This document shows, one piece after another, positions 19,572 to 29,120 of a stretch of 64,000 nucleotides of DNA (its first letter is position 1; every line of letters starts with the position of its first letter). A program made the translations under genes and the position numbers. Under the pieces are notes generated by a model. That model searched no databases. It was given only the letters and a program-made list of their open reading frames with translations, and was not told the origin of the DNA. Source of the DNA: Streptomyces sp. CBMA29 (lineage in GTDB: Bacteria > Actinomycetota > Actinomycetes > Streptomycetales > Streptomycetaceae); assembly GCF_014596445.1 (NCBI RefSeq), contig NZ_MECL01000150.1, positions 16,772 to 80,771 of the forward strand, given 5' to 3'.

Positions 19572-20140
19572 CCAACAGTACCGAGCAGGCCGCGGCCGCT
19601 AGACGGATCAGGACCGAGGGCCGCCAGGAGGAACAGCGTGAATCTCACTATCACGAGGCTCGCGTGCTGCTGCTGATCAGCCAGTTCACCACGGCGAAGA
19701 AGGGCCTGGACGGCCTGACGAAGCTGGCCAAGCTCGACTTCCTGCTCCGCTATCCAGCCTTGCTCGAACGGCTCCTCAATGAGCGGAACCTGTCCTGGCC
19801 AACGGGTGCGGAGCCTACGAGATTCGAGCGGATCGCCGTGGAGAGCCGCATGACCCGCTACAAGTACGGCCCCTGGGACCAGCGCTACTACAGCGTCCTT
19901 GGCTCTCTTGCCGCCCGTGGGCTGATCACCTATGCCGGAGGCGGCCGTGCCGAGTTCCGCGTTACCGCCACGGGGGCGATCGCCGCTGACACCCTCGCCT
20001 TAACCGACGAGTGGGCTGTCGTCGCCGAGCGGATCACCCTGCTGAAGAAGCACTTCAACAAGACCGGGTCAGCCCTTAAGACCCTTATCTACGAACGCCT
20101 GCCCGACGCGGTGGACAGGCCCTGGCGGACGGAAATCTGA
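19568..20140 (+). CDS. ABC-3C system middle component
   Basis: This 190-aa protein lies between a DUF4297-like nuclease and an SMC-like ATPase, the position of the middle component in ABC three-component systems. The sequence KLAKLDFLLRYPALLERLL, then MTRYKYGPWDQRYYSVLGSL and AARGLITY, fits the winged-helix family seen there. These components are thought to link the ATPase to the effector. GTG 19568 overlaps the upstream stop, and its own TGA overlaps the downstream ATG by one base. Codon 145 is TTA, rare in Streptomyces and read by the bldA tRNA. Confidence 0.75.
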   Translation: MTNSTEQAAAARRIRTEGRQEEQRESHYHEARVLLLISQFTTAKKGLDGLTKLAKLDFLLRYPALLERLLNERNLSWPTGAEPTRFERIAVESRMTRYKYGPWDQRYYSVLGSLAARGLITYAGGGRAEFRVTATGAIAADTLALTDEWAVVAERITLLKKHFNKTGSALKTLIYERLPDAVDRPWRTEI

Positions 20141-22095
20141 TGGCAGTCCACGTCCGCTTCCTCTCCCTGACGGTCACCACCGCTACTGCGGAGAAGACCT
20201 ACCGGTTCGACCAGCCGGCCACAGTCATCAGCGGAGCGAGCGGCTCCGGCAAATCCAGCCTGCTCATGCTGCTCAAGCACACCATCGGCGGGTCCGCCCG
20301 GCTGACGACCACCGTGCGCGACCACGTCCACTCGGTGCGCGCCGACGTCGTCATGGGCAACCAGCACATGATCCTCAAACGGACCATCAGCGACGAGCGC
20401 TCCGACCACGTGGACATCCTCGACCCCGACACCCTGACGCTGCTCCACAGCCTCGCTGTGCGGTCCGCCAACCGACGCGAGACGCTCTCGGACTACCTCC
20501 TGCAGGCCACCGGTTTCCCCCGCGCCTCCATCCCGAGCACACGCGACGGGAACGCGCAGTCGCTGGACCTGACGTTCAGCAACCTGTTCGCCTACACCTA
20601 CATGGAGGCCCACAACATCGACAGGGAGGTCGTGGGCCACCGCGACACCTGGTTCAACCGCAAGCGCAAAGAGCTGTTCAAGCTCATGTTCGCGCTGACT
20701 GATAGCGCCCTCATGGAACTGCGGCTGGCCAAGAACCTGCTGGACGAGCAGCTGAAGAAAAAGAAGTCCGAGTACGCGAACGTCACTCAGTTCCTGCAAG
20801 CCTCCGACTCCCGAAGCGAGGAGGAACTGCGGACCGAGCTCACCAGCCTGCGCGACATGCTCGGCCGGGCCGAGAGCACCCTGTCCTCCCTCCGGTTCGA
20901 GCTGGAGGACAATGCGGCAGCGGACACCGTCCTGCGCCAGGATCTGGGACGGGCGGTCGACGCGACCCGCGACGCCGCCCAGGAAGTCCTCGGCGCCCGC
21001 GACCTGGTCGAAGCACGAGCCGCCGTCGTCGCCCAGGTGACCCTGGACCTCGCCCGCCTGGAACGGTCCTCCACCGCCATCGACCTGCTCTCCCCCTTCG
21101 ACTTCGTCATCTGCCCGCGCTGCATGCAGCGCCTGGAGAACAGGCCCGTCCCCGCCGACTACTGCGTCGTGTGCCTGCAGCCTGATCCGCGCGACGCCGA
21201 CGTCGACCCCGTCGTCGTACAACAGACCCGCACAGCGCTGGAGGAACAACTTCAGGATGCCCGTGCAGTCCAGGACGCCGACGTTCAGGTTCTGCAACGT
21301 GCACAAGAGGCCGCCGAGCAGGCGGACTTCCGTGCCACCACCCTGCGCCGCCAGCTCGATGCGCTGACCCGGGACACGGTCGCACCCCGCTTCGAGGCGA
21401 TCGCGCAGTCCAGCGCCCGAGTGGCCACGCTCAAAGCGACCATCGACGCAGTGGCACAGCTACGCGACTTCTGGACCCGCGCCCGCTCGATCAACCAGTC
21501 CGTCCGCGACATCACCGCCGAACGCAAGGAGCTCACCGCGGCGATCAAGGCCCGTACCGCAGACCTCCAGAGCCGACAGACCCTGGTCGCGGAACTCAGC
21601 ACATCCTTCCGCACGATCCTCGAGGACTTTCAACCGCCGTGGGAGGTGGAGTCAGCGGTCGTGGACCCCGACTCGTACCTGCCGGTCGTTAACGACACGC
21701 AGTTCGAGAACCTCCAGGCGTCCGGCGGCGGCATCAGCGCCTGCGTCAACCTTGCCTACAGCCTGGCGCTCCTCGAGTTTGGCCTGACCCACCCTGACGT
21801 GCTGGTGCCCTCCCTCCTGATCATCGACTCCCCCCGAAGAGTGTTCGGCAACAACCCCGAAGACCAGGAAACTAGCCGCCGAATTTACGACCGCTTCAAA
21901 GATCTGGCTTACACCTATGGTGAAGCCCTGCAATTGATCGTCGCCGACAACGACACAGCACCCGTTCCCAGCGACACCTTCGGCGAGATCGAACTCGACT
22001 ACATCAGCCCATTGGTCCCCGGCGTCGTCCATCCCGGCCCCGGCCACACAGCCCGCATCGAAGACGAGACTGTCGAAGGTAACGCATCCTCCTGA
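20140..22095 (+). CDS. ABC-3C system SMC/Rad50-like ABC ATPase
   Basis: The 651-aa ATPase has Walker A SGASGSGKSSLL (residues about 31-42), long coiled-coil segments, and a central zinc-binding knuckle with CPRC followed by YCVVC. It then has an ABC signature-like QASGGGISACVNLAYSLALL and Walker B VPSLLIIDSPRR near residue 560. This layout matches the ATPase of ABC three-component conflict systems, proposed to sense foreign nucleic acid and license the nuclease. The start overlaps the middle component stop (TGATG), which makes a tightly coupled three-gene operon. It ends about 860 bases before the next gene. Confidence 0.85.
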   Translation: MAVHVRFLSLTVTTATAEKTYRFDQPATVISGASGSGKSSLLMLLKHTIGGSARLTTTVRDHVHSVRADVVMGNQHMILKRTISDERSDHVDILDPDTLTLLHSLAVRSANRRETLSDYLLQATGFPRASIPSTRDGNAQSLDLTFSNLFAYTYMEAHNIDREVVGHRDTWFNRKRKELFKLMFALTDSALMELRLAKNLLDEQLKKKKSEYANVTQFLQASDSRSEEELRTELTSLRDMLGRAESTLSSLRFELEDNAAADTVLRQDLGRAVDATRDAAQEVLGARDLVEARAAVVAQVTLDLARLERSSTAIDLLSPFDFVICPRCMQRLENRPVPADYCVVCLQPDPRDADVDPVVVQQTRTALEEQLQDARAVQDADVQVLQRAQEAAEQADFRATTLRRQLDALTRDTVAPRFEAIAQSSARVATLKATIDAVAQLRDFWTRARSINQSVRDITAERKELTAAIKARTADLQSRQTLVAELSTSFRTILEDFQPPWEVESAVVDPDSYLPVVNDTQFENLQASGGGISACVNLAYSLALLEFGLTHPDVLVPSLLIIDSPRRVFGNNPEDQETSRRIYDRFKDLAYTYGEALQLIVADNDTAPVPSDTFGEIELDYISPLVPGVVHPGPGHTARIEDETVEGNASS

Positions 22096-22956
22096 CCACA
22101 CCGTCCTCCATAAGCGCATCCGCGGCTTGTCCAGTGCGGCGCTCCTCCGGGCAGTGTCGTGGGCGCACGACCACCAGCCCCGCGCCCCACCGAGTGCTCA
22201 CCGCCGTTCTGGACAGCCATCACCTGTCTCCAAGTACGCGGCCGATCCTCCCCCAAGCGCCCATGACCGGGAGGACTGAAGTGCCGGCGCAGGCCCTCAC
22301 GGCCGGAGGCGCTAAAACGGCACCACGCGAGTCAATCCGCCAGGGTGCCGGCAGAGATGGGCCATTGGGCCGGCGAACCGCGAAGGTTACCGCCGCGGCC
22401 GGCGATTACGGCCTCCGGGTTGAGCTCGCGCACACCGACGCAGCCGCCCGTTCAACAGCGCGATCGTCACTAGGTGCCGAGTCAGGCGCGAGATCTGTCG
22501 AGACCGGACAGCCCCGACCTCGCCGGACGGTCACGGCGCGGTGATAGCCATTGGCCTGTCGACCGAAGATCAATGACAGAACCTGACTAGGTGTCACGCA
22601 CGCTGGTCCACCGGGGCTTTCACTACGTGCGCCCGACCTATCCCGCTAGACAAGGGAAAGCTCAGTTCAAAGGCCCGGGACATCCATATGATTACGGAAA
22701 TCAAACCTGCGATCCGATGCCGTGTTCTGCCACCCCGTCCAAGAGCGTCCGCGCTCGCCTTGCGCTCTCCGTGCCCGTGCTGCACCCCCGTGTCCCGCAA
22801 CGTTCAGGGGCAGAGCTGCCGCCTCGTGGCATCTCCCAAGACCAATGGCTTCCGCCGTCCGGGTGAATACCTCGCCGTGGACGTCACACGACAACGAGGG
22901 ACCAGCCACTTGTAGCACTTGCACAGCTATTTCTCAGGAGCGCGAGCCTGGCCCTT
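22096..22956. other. Long gap after the ABC-3C operon, no gene seen
   Basis: About 860 bases without a convincing reading frame. Local frames are short, lack ribosome sites and have poor third-position bias. From about 22890 rightward the sequence shows diverged similarity to 31945-31990, part of a long direct repeat with the gene that follows. The rest may be decayed cargo. Confidence 0.5.
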
Positions 22957-23221
22957 CTAGCCTTGTCCCTGACGCGGGAAGGGCTCCCCGATCGGCCACG
23001 GGTTTGTGAGGCCGAACCACTCCGCCTGCGTGTGCTCAGGATCAACGAAATGCATTGCGCCGTGGGCGTCGACGGTCGATCGACGCCACATCGGTAGCGA
23101 GGGCACGGGCCACTCAGGGTCGGGGTGCTCCCAGATGGTGTGCTGCTGCGTGGCCACGAAGGCGGGGTGCAGTTGCTTGACCACGACCACTGCCGACACG
23201 TGACGGTGGTCCGAGCGATCA
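22900..23221. repeat. Direct repeat, copy A (3' end of the nuclease-like gene)
   Basis: This stretch is similar to 31945-32262 in the same orientation. It is near-identical over most of the coding part (for example gggcacgggccactcaggg and gatggtgtgctgctg) and more diverged at the left edge. Similarity stops sharply near 23221/32262. The two copies flank about 9 kb carrying the OLD/UvrD pair and the HTH-ATPase gene. Confidence 0.85.
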
Positions 23222-24159
23222 CCCTTGTACCAGTAGCCATCGGGATTGCGGATGACAGCCCCCAAGTGGGTCTCGGCGCCAGGTCGAGTGTCGATGAGCA
23301 GGCTCTCCGTGCCGTACAGCGCGTTCCTCACGTCGTAGTCATCGGTGGTGAAGCTGCTCAACGCCACCGCAACGATGTACGGAGCACTGAGCGGCCCGTA
23401 TGCGGAACCCTTGTCACTCAGGGCCTTCTTGATCCCCTCCTCGCCTTGCACCACGAAGGCTCGTCCGCCGCCGAGGATCCCAAGTGGTCTCACGCCCTCC
23501 TTTCCGCGCGCCTCGGGCGACCTCGGAAGCGCGTGGAACTGAATTCGCCACCCGTCCGCCTCATAGGGCATTCCTGGAAAGTCGCGGCGGCCGTTCCCCT
23601 GGTTCCTGTAGGCGTCCGGATCCAGCTCTGCTAGCCATTTTCCCAGTCTGGAGCGCAACGGGCGGGCTGGGAGCGGGCCACCTCCCTGCATTTCTACGTC
23701 GATCGACAGGACGAAGTTCGGGCTGCTGATCTTGTCGAGCGAGTCGTACAGAGTGTTGACCCTCGCTGCTGCGCGCCCCGAGACGTCACTGAACGACGCT
23801 GATCGAGCTTCAACGTAGACCGCCGTGCCGTCCTTCTCCGCAAGGAAGTCCGGGCGGCGGCTAGTCCCGTCAACTTCCGGGTGACAGGTCACGGCGTAGC
23901 CCATCCGGAGAAGACACTCGTGCAGGTACAACTCGAAGAAAGCCCCTTTGGACTGCCGGTCGTCAGTGGAGCGCAGCCGTCCCATGACGTCCGGCCGAGC
24001 ATCCGGGCACAGCCGGGAGAACCAGTCCTCGATCACGTTGCGGACTTGTTCCCAGTAGGAGCCTGCCACGCGGTCGATGAACTGGGAGTGGCTCTCCTCG
24101 TACTTGGCCGGGGACGGGTCGGTTCGCTCGATCGGCGAGAAGATGTTCACGCCGATCAT
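22957..24159 (-). CDS. Putative PD-(D/E)XK nuclease-like protein
   Basis: The product is 400 aa. Around residues 75-125 it shows a restriction-endonuclease-like core: FFELYLHECLLRMGY (helix with acidic residue), then RRPDFLAE and AVYVEARSAS, a PD-x-n-ExR-like arrangement with R/S where K is usual. The remaining sequence has no domain I recognise. The C-terminal 75 residues (from KQLHPA to PWPIG) are almost repeated behind the relaxase pseudogene at 31990-32262. ATG 24159 follows a weak site; further in-frame codons upstream lie in a low-complexity stretch. It sits alone between two defence modules on the opposite and same strands. Function as a nuclease is inferred. Confidence 0.6.
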   Translation of the reverse strand: MIGVNIFSPIERTDPSPAKYEESHSQFIDRVAGSYWEQVRNVIEDWFSRLCPDARPDVMGRLRSTDDRQSKGAFFELYLHECLLRMGYAVTCHPEVDGTSRRPDFLAEKDGTAVYVEARSASFSDVSGRAAARVNTLYDSLDKISSPNFVLSIDVEMQGGGPLPARPLRSRLGKWLAELDPDAYRNQGNGRRDFPGMPYEADGWRIQFHALPRSPEARGKEGVRPLGILGGGRAFVVQGEEGIKKALSDKGSAYGPLSAPYIVAVALSSFTTDDYDVRNALYGTESLLIDTRPGAETHLGAVIRNPDGYWYKGDRSDHRHVSAVVVVKQLHPAFVATQQHTIWEHPDPEWPVPSLPMWRRSTVDAHGAMHFVDPEHTQAEWFGLTNPWPIGEPFPRQGQG

Positions 24160-24483
<324 letters not shown>

Positions 24484-26388
24484 TCAGTGCTCGGTGAGGT
24501 CTCGGATGTCCCAGCCCGCGTCGACCATTGCCTCCGCGTACTGCTTGCCGCGATCGCGGTGGGCGGCGAGCACCAGCAGGTGGGTGGGGCGCGTCGCCCC
24601 GACGAAGACGAGCTGCACAGCGGCCTGGACGCTCTTCAGCTCCCGCCGGGGGTCACTCCCCTCGGCAACCATGCGGAGCGCCTCGGTCACGTCGAACTTC
24701 CTGCCGTTCTTCTCCAGGCACTCCAGGATCAGCGTCGCCGCATGGGTCTCGCCCTTCGCGCTCTGGATGGTCCCGGGTATGGCGCGCGCCGCTGGCACTG
24801 CGGCAGAACTCCTGGGAACGCCGCCCACTGCTGGGGCCGACTCGCCCGCGGGGGTGAACTCCAGGCCGAGGGCCTTCAGCGGTGCGTCGGCGAGCAGCTT
24901 CATCTGGACGGTCAGCTGATCGGTGATCATGCCCCAGCTCGCCTCGTCGAATGTGGCTCCGTGGGCGAGGAGTTCGCGCAGCAGGATCCGTACCTTGCCG
25001 CCGGGGGTCGCCGCAGACCTCTCCAGGCGGCCGAGCGCCGGCAGCCCTTCGCCGGTCAGGGGCGTGAAGGACGCGCGCAGGGCGTTCCACAACTCAGTGG
25101 CCGCTTCGTAGCTGTTCGCGTCCGACCTCCACTGGGGCCCTGCCGCGCGTGCCGCGTCGATCAGGGCGCGGTGGGCCGTTGGGCGACCGGGCGGGGTGTA
25201 GCCGGGCAGGTAGCAGGAGATCGACTGCGGGTATGCCTGGGAAGTTCCCGGGCCCTGCCGCGCGCCCAACACGCGCGGCGGACGTCTGAGGAGAACATCC
25301 TCGGGGAGGATCGCGGCAGCCATGCGTTCGAAAGTCGGCACGACATCGATCGCTGTGGCCTCGTTGAACAGCAGTATCGCCACCTGTCCGTCGGGGCCGG
25401 CTCCATGGATCTGCTGGGGGCGCCGGACCGCCAGGCGGCTGGCCACTGCTGCGATCTGCGGTCCGAAGCGGCGGCTGACCGGCAGCTCCGCAGCACCGGC
25501 CAGCGGGAACGCTGAGGTTGGCCCGGTCACGGCGCCCGAGTCACTGTAGATGCCCTGATTGGTGTCGCCTACCCGCTGCACCACGGTGGGTGAGGAGGCG
25601 AAGACCAGGTCCAGCAGTTCGTGCTGGGGGACGCTGGTGTCCTGCATCTCGTCGAAGAGAACGAACGGGAAGCGCGCGGAGACGGCCGGGATGATGCCTG
25701 GGTGCTCGGTGAGGTACTGCTGGGCGATGGCGTACATGTCCTGGTAGCGAAAGACGCCTCGGCGGGCCAGAGCCCACTTGAGCCTGGACAGTTGCTCGCC
25801 GCTGACCGTCTCGGCGCGGAAGGGGAGTTCCCCAGTCGCGCCGGTGACCACGAGTTTGCTATCCCGGTAGGTGAACGTCGCCCCCGTGACGATGCCGGTG
25901 CCGCCGCGCTGACGTTCCACGTAGCTGCGCAGGGTGGAGTAGTTGGGGTGCTGCAGGAGCCGGATCGCTGCGGTCTCGAAGGCCGCGTCGTCGACGGAGC
26001 GAACCTCGACTCCCTCGGCCCGCACGGCCGGAAGCGCAAGGAAAGTGTGCACGAAGGACTGGATGGTGCCGATGAAGTGTGGGTAGCGCAGCAGGCTGCG
26101 CCCCGTGGCGAGGGAGGCCACCCGGTCGGCGATCTCGTTCTTGGCCGTGTTGGTGTGGGACAGCACGCACACCCCGCACGTAGCGGAGGTCCATGCGTCG
26201 GCCATAAGTGCGAGCTTGAGCCCGATCAAGGTGGTCTTGCCCGACCCCGGAGCGGCTTGGAGGTCCTGTGTGGTCTCGCTCTGCAGGAAGTCCCACTGCT
26301 CGGCGTCGAGCGGGTCGAGTCCGAGGAGCTTCACCATGGCCTCCACTTTGTGCGTGGCGAAGGCATCGGGCAGGTAGGTGCCGGTCAC
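24484..26388 (-). CDS. gajB: UvrD/Rep-like helicase of a Gabija-type pair
   Basis: The 634-aa superfamily 1 helicase has a Q-motif region (LDAEQWDFLQSE), Walker A AAPGSGKTTLIGLKLAL and motif Ia-like VLSHTNTAKNEI. Motif II is FVLFDEMQDTS, motif III is VVQRVGDTNQGIYS, and the C-terminal motif VI is VQLVFVGATRPTHLL. GajB proteins are about 500 aa, so this one is longer. The GTG at 26388 overlaps the stop of the upstream OLD-family gene by four bases (GTGA). In Gabija the helicase-like subunit binds the GajA nuclease and contributes to anti-phage defence. The pairing is the main basis for the call. Confidence 0.78.
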   Translation of the reverse strand: MTGTYLPDAFATHKVEAMVKLLGLDPLDAEQWDFLQSETTQDLQAAPGSGKTTLIGLKLALMADAWTSATCGVCVLSHTNTAKNEIADRVASLATGRSLLRYPHFIGTIQSFVHTFLALPAVRAEGVEVRSVDDAAFETAAIRLLQHPNYSTLRSYVERQRGGTGIVTGATFTYRDSKLVVTGATGELPFRAETVSGEQLSRLKWALARRGVFRYQDMYAIAQQYLTEHPGIIPAVSARFPFVLFDEMQDTSVPQHELLDLVFASSPTVVQRVGDTNQGIYSDSGAVTGPTSAFPLAGAAELPVSRRFGPQIAAVASRLAVRRPQQIHGAGPDGQVAILLFNEATAIDVVPTFERMAAAILPEDVLLRRPPRVLGARQGPGTSQAYPQSISCYLPGYTPPGRPTAHRALIDAARAAGPQWRSDANSYEAATELWNALRASFTPLTGEGLPALGRLERSAATPGGKVRILLRELLAHGATFDEASWGMITDQLTVQMKLLADAPLKALGLEFTPAGESAPAVGGVPRSSAAVPAARAIPGTIQSAKGETHAATLILECLEKNGRKFDVTEALRMVAEGSDPRRELKSVQAAVQLVFVGATRPTHLLVLAAHRDRGKQYAEAMVDAGWDIRDLTEH

Positions 26389-28271
26389 AGGGTCGCCTCG
26401 CCGCACAGGTGGGTGAAGGCGTCGATCAGGTAGGGCGGGACGTCGCTCTTCGTCACCGAGGTGGAGGCGAGGAGCTGCGCGGCGAACTGCGCGGTGATCG
26501 ACTTGCTGGCGCTGTTGAGCTTGAGCGGTCTGTAGATAGCCAGAGCAGCCTGCTCGAGGGGGACCTTCTGGCGCAGCCAGCGGTCGACGACCTTGTCGGC
26601 CCGTGCGATGACCTGAGCAGTCTTGGCGGCGTCCGGCCAGGACCGTTCCGCAACGGATGCGAGCTTGACCGCGCGGTGCATCAGCCTGGCCATGGTCCAA
26701 GAGGTGACGGCGAGGTCGTACTCCAGCGTCCACCAGTTCGACACGAAGGTCTTCACCGGCCCGTCGTCTTCGCTGGCGAGGTCCGCAATGTGCGCGGCGA
26801 TCTCCTGCTCCGTCATCTCGTCCCAGCACTTCAAGCTGCCTCGCATCTTCTCCGAGGTGCCGGCGGGAACGAGGTCGCGGTCGCGGATGCAGGCGACGGG
26901 GACGGGGATCTGCTCGCCGGAGCGCTGGAAGACGCGGCTGTACCGGAACAGGCCGACGTGGCCGACGTTGACCACGCTGACGCCGTGCTCGTTGAAGGGC
27001 ATACCCAGGACGGCGGCGAGAGCGGGCAGGAAGATTGCCTCAGCGTCGCCCTCGACCATCGCCAGGCTGCGGGCGAAGAACATATTAGCCTTGGTCACGT
27101 CCAGGAACCGGGTCAGGAACGCATAGTCCTCGCCGGTCAGGCGCGTGATACCCCGCCGCAGCGGGAAGGTGCGGCCCCGGACGACGAGGGTTAGGCACTC
27201 GACGGGCGTTGATGAGGCGAGGTTGGGGCTGTGGGTGGTGAGGATGACCTGGACCGGGGCCCTGCCATTTTCCTGCGGCCTCTGGGCCTTGTCGTGGAGA
27301 AGGTCCATGATCCGGGTCTGGAGCTGGGGGTGGAGGTGCGCCTCGGGTTCCTCGATCAGCAACAGGGGAGCCAGTTCGCTCTTGCCCAGCAGGAGGAGCT
27401 CCGCAGCCATGAACAAGGCATTGTTGTATCCGAGCCCTCGGCGCGTCCACTCGTCGGATCTGGCGAAGAGATTCAGTTCGAGTCGTTCCAGTGCGCGGGC
27501 CAGCGTCGCGTCGGTGGCGACGCTGATCTTGGCGCGCAGGACGTCGTCGCCGATGGCGAACCGCTGCAGGTAAGCTGAGTTAATGTCCTGGCTCACATCA
27601 GCGACGGCATTGTTGTTTCGGATGTCGTGCTCGGCGCGGCGCAGGATCCCCACCAGAGTGGACGGAGGGGTATCGCCCTCGGGGTCGTAATCATCAACAC
27701 CCTGGTCCTTCATTGCCGGGTAGCCGGCGAGGATCTGGGAGAGCCGTGATCCGCGACCCGAGCGCAGTTCCGCCTCCGCGTCGCGCAGAGGGCGCAGGTA
27801 GGTGGCGCGCAGGAGTTCGCGTGCGGCGCCATCCAGGGCCGGGCCGTTGCCGTCTGGTCCGGTCCGTGTGGTGACCGAGACCCGGTTCCGGACCGGGTCC
27901 ATCCGCTGGGCCTTGAACGTCACGCAGAGCCAGGCGGCGCCGTGGCGGTCATGAGTGAGCAGTTCAAGGAAGACCGCCTGCTCCTCGGTCGACAGGTCGG
28001 TGAACCCGCACACGATGGTGAAGGTCTCCGCCCGCCCGTCCTTCCCGAGGTGGAAGTCATCCTGGGAGACTCGGTAGTAGTCCGTCGCCGCGGTCTGCAG
28101 GCACAGCCGGATCGCGTCGATGATCGCCGTCTTCCCGCTGTCGTTCTCGCCGACGAGCACGTTCGTCCCGGCCGTGAATGACAGGGCCAGCGACGCGTCC
28201 GACTCGCCTTCGCTCAGGGCCGCAGCTCCGAAGACCCGGAAGTTCTCGACCCGAAGATGCGCTAAGTACAC
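26385..28271 (-). CDS. gajA: OLD-family ATPase/TOPRIM nuclease of a Gabija-type pair
   Basis: The 628-aa protein starts with an ABC-type ATPase (VENFRVFGAAALSEG, Walker A LVGENDSGKTAIIDAI at residues 39-54, Walker B APLLLIEEPEAHLHPQ and the H-loop ILTTHSPNLA). It ends with a TOPRIM nuclease domain (SLAMVEGDAEAIFLPALAAV with the catalytic Glu, and CIRDRDLVP with the DxD). This is the OLD class 2 layout, which occurs beside UvrD-like helicases and is the GajA subunit of Gabija. The start is GTG 28271 behind GGGGGAA. The third codon is TTA, so translation may depend on the bldA tRNA. It is operonic with the helicase gene. Confidence 0.82.
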   Translation of the reverse strand: MYLAHLRVENFRVFGAAALSEGESDASLALSFTAGTNVLVGENDSGKTAIIDAIRLCLQTAATDYYRVSQDDFHLGKDGRAETFTIVCGFTDLSTEEQAVFLELLTHDRHGAAWLCVTFKAQRMDPVRNRVSVTTRTGPDGNGPALDGAARELLRATYLRPLRDAEAELRSGRGSRLSQILAGYPAMKDQGVDDYDPEGDTPPSTLVGILRRAEHDIRNNNAVADVSQDINSAYLQRFAIGDDVLRAKISVATDATLARALERLELNLFARSDEWTRRGLGYNNALFMAAELLLLGKSELAPLLLIEEPEAHLHPQLQTRIMDLLHDKAQRPQENGRAPVQVILTTHSPNLASSTPVECLTLVVRGRTFPLRRGITRLTGEDYAFLTRFLDVTKANMFFARSLAMVEGDAEAIFLPALAAVLGMPFNEHGVSVVNVGHVGLFRYSRVFQRSGEQIPVPVACIRDRDLVPAGTSEKMRGSLKCWDEMTEQEIAAHIADLASEDDGPVKTFVSNWWTLEYDLAVTSWTMARLMHRAVKLASVAERSWPDAAKTAQVIARADKVVDRWLRQKVPLEQAALAIYRPLKLNSASKSITAQFAAQLLASTSVTKSDVPPYLIDAFTHLCGEATL

Positions 28272-28736
28272 AGATTCCCCCGCCGGCGGGCCGCAGCGCG
28301 CTCTTCTCCGGACAGGAGTCCCCGGGCGGCGCGGCCCATGATCGATATTTCCGGAATCCTATGCTCTCCGAACTGGCCGCCCGAGGGTATCCGGCAGATT
28401 GCGGGGGACGGTGTAAGGTCCCGGACACCTCGTCTGCCCGAACAGCCGTACTCCTGCGGGCCGCCATGATGTCTTGCCGTCCCCGGCCAACCAGGCGTGA
28501 AGGAAGGCTGCCACTCCACCGATCTCCGGCAACAGCAAAGCGCGAGCGCGCTGGGTGCTGCCGCCGATCACTCCTCAACTAGGGTGAATTCGGCATCGCG
28601 CCGACCCTTTCGCCGTCCCCAGACAGCGGTACTGCACGACAGGTTGACGCCGTGACCGTTGCGGTGTGGCTCCTCGCCGACGCCTGTGCAGTGCGAGAGG
28701 TTGGCGCCGGGCCGCCACCGGTGTCGACAGAGTCGG
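28272..28736. other. Gap between defence genes
   Basis: About 465 bases without a credible gene. The promoter of the OLD/UvrD operon should lie close to 28272-28400, and a moderately AT-rich patch (gatcgatatttccggaatcctatg at about 28339) could contain it. No repeat or RNA structure is evident. Confidence 0.4.
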
Positions 28737-28949
28737 TCAGCGCCGGAGGAGACCGGCCAGCACGCGCAGTACGAAAAGGCCGAGCATCAGCTCCAGGACC
28801 CGCATGGCCGCTTGTCGACGATGACTTCGGCGTGACCACACCGCAGGCAGGACAACGCCCAGATAGAGCAGCACGAAGACGACCAGGACGATGACGCCCG
28901 GGGATGAGAGCACGACCGCACCGATTCGTACGGCATCGGCGAATGACAC
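28737..28949 (-). CDS. Small membrane protein (70 aa), unknown
   Basis: A GTG at 28949 opens a 70-residue product with one strong hydrophobic helix (VVLSSPGVIVLVVFVLLYLG), a basic segment RRSHRRQAAMR, and a second hydrophobic stretch near the C-terminus (LELMLGLFVLRVLAGLL). AAGGGA lies about nine bases upstream. It sits between the OLD/UvrD pair and the HTH-ATPase gene, which is transcribed divergently. Small membrane proteins beside defence genes can be effectors, but nothing here shows that. Confidence 0.45.
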   Translation of the reverse strand: MSFADAVRIGAVVLSSPGVIVLVVFVLLYLGVVLPAVWSRRSHRRQAAMRVLELMLGLFVLRVLAGLLRR

Positions 28950-29120
28950 GAGAGGATCCCTTCGTGGAGAACGGGGCGATCGGGACTCTCGCTGTCCGGC
29001 GGGTCCGTACGGAACCCGGATTCTCCGTTTGTACAGTCGAGGCGGAGAGCGGGAGGTCACCGGGCATACGCCGAGGGGCCGTCCAACGGCAGGCGAGACA
29101 GATCGGACAGGCGGGGCGGC

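Noticed and set aside
22134..22544. Plus-strand frame after the ABC-3C operon
   Set aside because: It is low in hydrophobic residues, rich in Arg/Thr/Ala and lacks a ribosome site; probably chance.
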